Assembly: GCF_005222785.1 (NCBI RefSeq) | Contig: NZ_STGH01000002.1 | Location: 124,001 to 188,000 of the forward strand | Source of the DNA: Rhodobacter sp. SY28-1 | GTDB taxonomy: Bacteria > Pseudomonadota > Alphaproteobacteria > Rhodobacterales > Rhodobacteraceae | Length of the DNA stretch: 64,000 bases | Reading direction: 5' to 3' | Shown here: positions 60,859-64,000 of the stretch, piece after piece | How the letters are laid out: each line of letters opens with the position of its first letter | How positions within the stretch are numbered: position 1 is the stretch's first letter | Notes under the pieces: model-generated | The model's database searches: none | Seen by the model: only the letters and a program-made list of their open reading frames with translations | Told to the model about the DNA's origin: nothing | Translations under genes and position numbers: made by a program

Positions 60859-61415
60859 CTGCACCATCCGATGCCCCCCTCCCCCTCCGCCCTGGCGAAA
60901 CCCTCCTCTGGGAGGGCGCGCCCGTCCCGGGCTTCCACCAGCGCCGACTGACGTTCTTCCTGATGCTCTTCGGGCTGCCGTTCCTGATCGTCGGCGTCGC
61001 CCTCTTCTTCTACAGCCTCCTCCTCTATCCGCAGGCGGCAAGCCTCCCGGACGGCGGCAATGCCCTGGTCACCATGGCCTTCAGCCTGCCCTTCGCCGCC
61101 TTCGGAGGCTTTCTGACCCTGGGTCCGATCATCGAGGCCCGCGCCACAGCCCGCGACATCCGCTATGTGCTGACGACCCGCGCGGCCTATGTCATCCGGC
61201 AGGGGCGGTTCCCCGTGGTAAGGGTCTATCCGATCCTGCCCTCGACCGCCCTGGAACTGGAGTACGGCTCGCGCGCAGGCACCGTCTGGGTGCATTCCCG
61301 GCGCGAGAGGGATTCCGACGGCGACCTTGGCACGACGAAAGCGGGCTTTGAAAACATCGCCGAGGCTGAAAAGGTGTTCCTGATAATCCGTGATCTGCAA
61401 GGCAAGACCGAATGA
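60855..61415 (+). CDS. Membrane protein with bacterial PH-like domain (YdbS-like), 2
   Basis: 186 residues with two helices ('FLMLFGLPFLIVGVALFFYS' and 'MAFSLPFAAFGGFLTLGPII') and a PH-like tail 'RYVLTTRAAYVIRQGRFPVV'. N-terminal 'LPLRPGETLLWEGAPVPGF' matches the usual start of this class ('GE-x-LLWEG'). Overlaps both neighbours by 4 bases. Confidence 0.65.
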   Translation: MTAPSDAPLPLRPGETLLWEGAPVPGFHQRRLTFFLMLFGLPFLIVGVALFFYSLLLYPQAASLPDGGNALVTMAFSLPFAAFGGFLTLGPIIEARATARDIRYVLTTRAAYVIRQGRFPVVRVYPILPSTALELEYGSRAGTVWVHSRRERDSDGDLGTTKAGFENIAEAEKVFLIIRDLQGKTE

Positions 61416-61531
61416 CCCCCGACCCCGACCGCAAGCCCACGAAAGCCGAGATGCGCCAGGGCGGCATGGTGGCCACTGCCGTCCTCGTCTTCATCGCGCT
61501 GTTCACCATCGTCTTCGTCTGGATCGCCTGA
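61412..61531 (+). CDS. 39-residue single-helix membrane protein
   Basis: 39 residues: a charged N-terminus 'MTPDPDRKPTKAEMRQGG' and one helix 'VATAVLVFIALFTIVFVW'. It overlaps the preceding gene by 4 bases and the next by one (TGATG), which argues that it is translated despite its size. Function unknown. Confidence 0.6.
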   Translation: MTPDPDRKPTKAEMRQGGMVATAVLVFIALFTIVFVWIA

Positions 61532-61971
61532 TGGCCCGGATCGAACCCGACCCGATCCTTGGCACCGTCACGCCCCTGCAGGAGGGCGAGACGGTCCTGG
61601 CCGAATTCCGCGCCGACCGGACAGCCTATTGGCGCAGCCACTTGATCATGGCCGTTGCCCTTGGCGCGGCGGCGGGGGTCTTCCTGATGTGGCAGGGCAA
61701 CCCCTACCCGGTCGCAGGACCGATGGGCGCGCTGCTCGCCATCGGGGCGCGGGCGGCCTATCTGGCGTCCGAGGCGTTGGCCGAGACTTGGCGGCTGACC
61801 GACCGCAGGCTCCTGGGTCCGGGGGGCAGGGCCATTGCGTTGCGGCAGGTGCAGTCCACGAAGCCCTTCCTCGGCTCGGTCCAGATCACCACCACTTCAG
61901 GGGACCGTCACCTGATCAAGTACCAGGCCGACCCCACCGCCACCGCCAACCGGATCACGACGCGCCGATGA
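61531..61971 (+). CDS. Membrane protein with bacterial PH-like domain, 3
   Basis: 146 residues: N-terminal 'PLQEGETVLAEFRADRTAYW', two helices, then 'WRLTDRRLLGPGGRAIALRQ' and 'VQITTTSGDRHLIKYQADP', a small PH-like fold. Related in plan to the two proteins before it. One-base overlap with the 39-residue gene and a 4-base overlap with the next. Confidence 0.65.
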   Translation: MARIEPDPILGTVTPLQEGETVLAEFRADRTAYWRSHLIMAVALGAAAGVFLMWQGNPYPVAGPMGALLAIGARAAYLASEALAETWRLTDRRLLGPGGRAIALRQVQSTKPFLGSVQITTTSGDRHLIKYQADPTATANRITTRR

Positions 61972-62489
61972 AACTGACGATCCCTGCCCATGACCGCGAC
62001 GGCGTCCATGTCTTCACCGCCAAGCTGACCGCCGAGGATCTGCAGCGCGACAAGGGCCGCCTTGCGACCGAACTGCTGGGCGACCCCGATCTCGACCCCG
62101 CCTTCGTGGAGATATTCGATCTTGCCGACCTCGCCGACGTGGGTCTCTCCGGCTATCTGGTCGAGGGGCTGGGCGTCCCGTCCGCCGCGGTTCAAGACCC
62201 TGCCCGGCTTGATGCCCTGCAGGGGCCGGTCCTTATCCTGCTGTCAAAGGCGCTGCACGGTCGCGCGGTCACCCTGACGCCCGATTCCCGGCTGACCCTG
62301 GTGGGAACCTATGCCGAGGAACGCCCCCCGGTGCATTTCGAGCCCCTGCCCACCGTTACAGCCCAGGGTCATGTGACGCCTGATCTCCCCCCGGACCGGA
62401 CACCGCAACGGCCCGCCTCGGCCTTCATCCTCCTCGGGCTTGCCCTGTTCCTTGTGGCGGGCGTTGCGCTGTGGCTCGCGCTGGGGTGA
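61968..62489 (+). CDS. Tail-anchored membrane protein, hypothetical
   Basis: 173 residues: about 145 soluble residues with several acidic stretches ('LTAEDLQRDKGRLATELLGD', 'FDLADLADVGLSGYLVEGLG'), a Pro-rich linker and a final helix 'FILLGLALFLVAGVALWLAL'. The body would lie in the cytoplasm. No known domain recognised. Last of the five genes before the pseudo-dihydroorotase, which follows after 62 bases. Confidence 0.6.
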   Translation: MKLTIPAHDRDGVHVFTAKLTAEDLQRDKGRLATELLGDPDLDPAFVEIFDLADLADVGLSGYLVEGLGVPSAAVQDPARLDALQGPVLILLSKALHGRAVTLTPDSRLTLVGTYAEERPPVHFEPLPTVTAQGHVTPDLPPDRTPQRPASAFILLGLALFLVAGVALWLALG

Positions 62490-62551
62490 GTTCCAGTGGA
62501 CAAGCCGCCCGCGCCGTCGCATACCCTGCCGGACCCTCGGACGGACCGGAC

Positions 62552-63826
62552 ATGACCACGCTGCACTTTTCGAACGCCCGCCTGATCGACCCCGAGGCGG
62601 GGACGGATGCCCCGGGCAGTCTGACGGTGAGGGATGGGGTGGTCCTGGCCCGCGACGAGAAGGCCCCGAAAGGTGCCAAGGTGGTGGACTGCGGAGCCAG
62701 GTGCCTGGCACCCGGGATCGTCGACCTGGGCGTCAAGATCGGCGAACCGGGTGAGAGGCACCGCGAAAGCTTCGGCTCGGCCGGGGCGGCTGCGGCCGCG
62801 GGGGGCGTGACCACGATCATCGCCCGACCCGACACCCACCCCGCCATCGACACGCCGGAGGTGCTGGAGTTCGTGACCCGCCGCGCGTCCGAGGCCCCGG
62901 TCCGCATCCGCCACATGGCCGCGCTGACCAAGGGCCGCGACGGGCGCGAGATGACCGAGATCGGCTTCCTGCGCGATGCCGGGGCGATTGCGTTCACCGA
63001 TGTCTTCAAGGTCTCGACCGAGGCGAAGGCTCTTACCCGGGCGATGACCTATGCCCGCTCGCTGGGGGCGCTGGTGGTGGGCCACCCTCAGGATCCAGGG
63101 CTGTCTGCAGGGGCTTCGGCGACCTCGGGCAAGTTCGCCTCGCTGCGCGGCATCCCGGCCGTCTCGCCCATGGCCGAACGGATGGGGCTGGAACGGGACC
63201 TTGCGCTGGTCGAGATGACGGGCGTGCGTTACCACGCCGACCAGATCACCACGGCGAAGTCCCTGCCCGCGCTGGCCCGCGCCAAGGCAGCGGGGCTGGA
63301 CGTGACGGCGGGGACCTCGATCCACCACCTGACGCTGAACGAATTCGACGTGGGCGATTACCGGACCTTCTTCAAGGTCACCCCGCCCTTGCGGTCGGAA
63401 CAGGACCGGCTGGCGATTGTCGCCGCCGTGGCGGACGGGACGATCGACGTGATCTCGTCCTTCCACACCCCGGCGGACGAGGAATCCAAGCGCCTTCCTT
63501 TCGAAGAGGCCGCCGCCGGGGCCGTCGCGCTGCAGACCTTCCTGCCCGCCGCGATGCGGCTGTACCATGCCGGGCACATCGACCTGCCCGCACTTTTCCG
63601 CGCGATGGCGCTGAACCCGGCCAACCGGCTGGGCCTGCCGCAGGGCCGCCTGACCCTTGGCGCGCCCGCCGATCTGATCCTGTTCGATCCCGACGCGCCC
63701 TTCCTGATGGACCGCTTCAAGCTGCTGTCCAAATCCAAGAACACCCCGTTTGACGGCGCGCGGATGGAAGGTAAGGTGCTGGCGACCTGGGTCGGCGGGA
63801 CGCAGGTCTTCGCGGCGGAAGAATGA
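62552..63826 (+). CDS. pyrC: Dihydroorotase-like protein, catalytically inactive (pseudo-PyrC)
   Basis: 424 residues of the amidohydrolase fold. Active type I dihydroorotases have D-x-H-x-H-x-R-E-P-G; here it reads 'DLGVKIGEPG', so both metal His and the Arg are missing. The later DHAP motif is 'SSFHTP', lacking the catalytic Asp. It should therefore not hydrolyse dihydroorotate but pack with PyrB, as the pseudo-DHO subunit does in Pseudomonas. A true dihydroorotase must be encoded elsewhere. The ATG at 62552 matches the domain start 'TTLHFSNARLIDPEAG'. Confidence 0.9.
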   Translation: MTTLHFSNARLIDPEAGTDAPGSLTVRDGVVLARDEKAPKGAKVVDCGARCLAPGIVDLGVKIGEPGERHRESFGSAGAAAAAGGVTTIIARPDTHPAIDTPEVLEFVTRRASEAPVRIRHMAALTKGRDGREMTEIGFLRDAGAIAFTDVFKVSTEAKALTRAMTYARSLGALVVGHPQDPGLSAGASATSGKFASLRGIPAVSPMAERMGLERDLALVEMTGVRYHADQITTAKSLPALARAKAAGLDVTAGTSIHHLTLNEFDVGDYRTFFKVTPPLRSEQDRLAIVAAVADGTIDVISSFHTPADEESKRLPFEEAAAGAVALQTFLPAAMRLYHAGHIDLPALFRAMALNPANRLGLPQGRLTLGAPADLILFDPDAPFLMDRFKLLSKSKNTPFDGARMEGKVLATWVGGTQVFAAEE

Positions 63827-63829
63827 GAG

Positions 63830-64000
63830 ATGCCTGAATTCGTGACCTCGCAGGGGATGCTCCTGCTGACCGCCGCCTTGGGCTACCTCTTGGGCTCGAT
63901 CCCGTTCGGGGTGCTGGTCACCCGGGCGATGGGTTTGGGCGACTTGCGGCAGATCGGGTCGGGGAACATCGGGGCGACCAATGTCCTGCGGACCGGGAAC
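63830..64000 (+). CDS. plsY: Glycerol-3-phosphate acyltransferase PlsY (3' truncated by window)
   Basis: 57 residues visible before the window ends. '[21 protein letters not shown]' and '[19 protein letters not shown]' are the diagnostic PlsY motifs: the second is the acyl-phosphate binding loop. It uses acyl-phosphate to acylate glycerol-3-phosphate in the inner membrane. Starts three bases after the pseudo-PyrC stop, so probably cotranscribed. Confidence 0.92.
   Translation, partial: MPEFVTSQGMLLLTAALGYLLGSIPFGVLVTRAMGLGDLRQIGSGNIGATNVLRTGN

Overview
The window is a GC-rich stretch of chromosome from an alphaproteobacterium, most likely a member of the Rhodobacteraceae/Paracoccaceae. The evidence is the high G+C third positions, the murA-DUF2948 pair preceded by tRNA-Thr(GGT), the YqgE / DsbD-domain / uracil-DNA-glycosylase-like / LysE / MoaB / PyrB / pseudo-dihydroorotase / PlsY order, the FrcBCA-type sugar transporter with a ROK regulator, and a fused MrpA-MrpB antiporter subunit. 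I see no phage, plasmid, CRISPR, rRNA or transposase gene. All family assignments come from reading the translations; no database search was run.

Layout. 1-2.3 kb: 3' end of a sulfatase-type hydrolase, the YchF ATPase and a cold-shock protein with a shared hairpin terminator. 2.5-9.0 kb: a divergent catabolic cluster (DUF1185 protein, flavin reductase, alpha/beta hydrolase, RidA // aldehyde dehydrogenase, luciferase-like monooxygenase) followed by a GlxA/AraC-type regulator. It resembles the Rut pyrimidine pathway in parts but has a different gene set, and it is the best candidate for an undescribed pathway. 9.1-17.4 kb: two divergent sugar ABC transport sets with two binding proteins, an epimerase and a GntR/FCD regulator, with a GntR-type operator between them. 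17.6-23.9 kb: a five-gene peptide ABC transporter with an M19 dipeptidase. 23.9-26.0 kb: tRNA-Thr, a small conserved gene, murA and DUF2948. 26.0-28.6 kb (minus strand): CbiX-like chelatase, a Rieske oxygenase and an SGNH hydrolase. 28.8-29.5 kb: a frameshifted porin-like pseudogene.

29.6-38.5 kb: a LacI-type regulator with two operator-like palindromes, then a polyol/keto-sugar type ABC transporter with two ATPases, a 61-residue membrane protein, a VOC protein and a fused dihydroxyacetone-type kinase. 38.5-39.3 kb: a REP element, a 58-residue membrane protein and a VOC protein. 39.5-44.4 kb: a ROK regulator and FucU/RbsD mutarotase divergent from a FrcBCA-like transporter. 44.7-50.5 kb: the Mrp Na+/H+ antiporter, with mrpA-mrpB fused, then C, D, E, F and G. 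50.6-54.1 kb: deoC and an ALDH16-type double-domain aldehyde dehydrogenase. 54.1-54.9 kb: two AT-richer orphan genes separated and flanked by GTAG-type REP palindromes. 55.0-64.0 kb: housekeeping genes ending in a tightly coupled pyrB - five small membrane genes - inactive dihydroorotase - plsY run.

Taken together this is the genome of a nutritionally versatile heterotroph: five ABC uptake systems, each binding-protein gene followed by a strong intercistronic hairpin, with local regulators and predicted operators beside them. Repeat elements (GTAG-REPs and a separate 25-base dispersed repeat) are the main non-coding structure.
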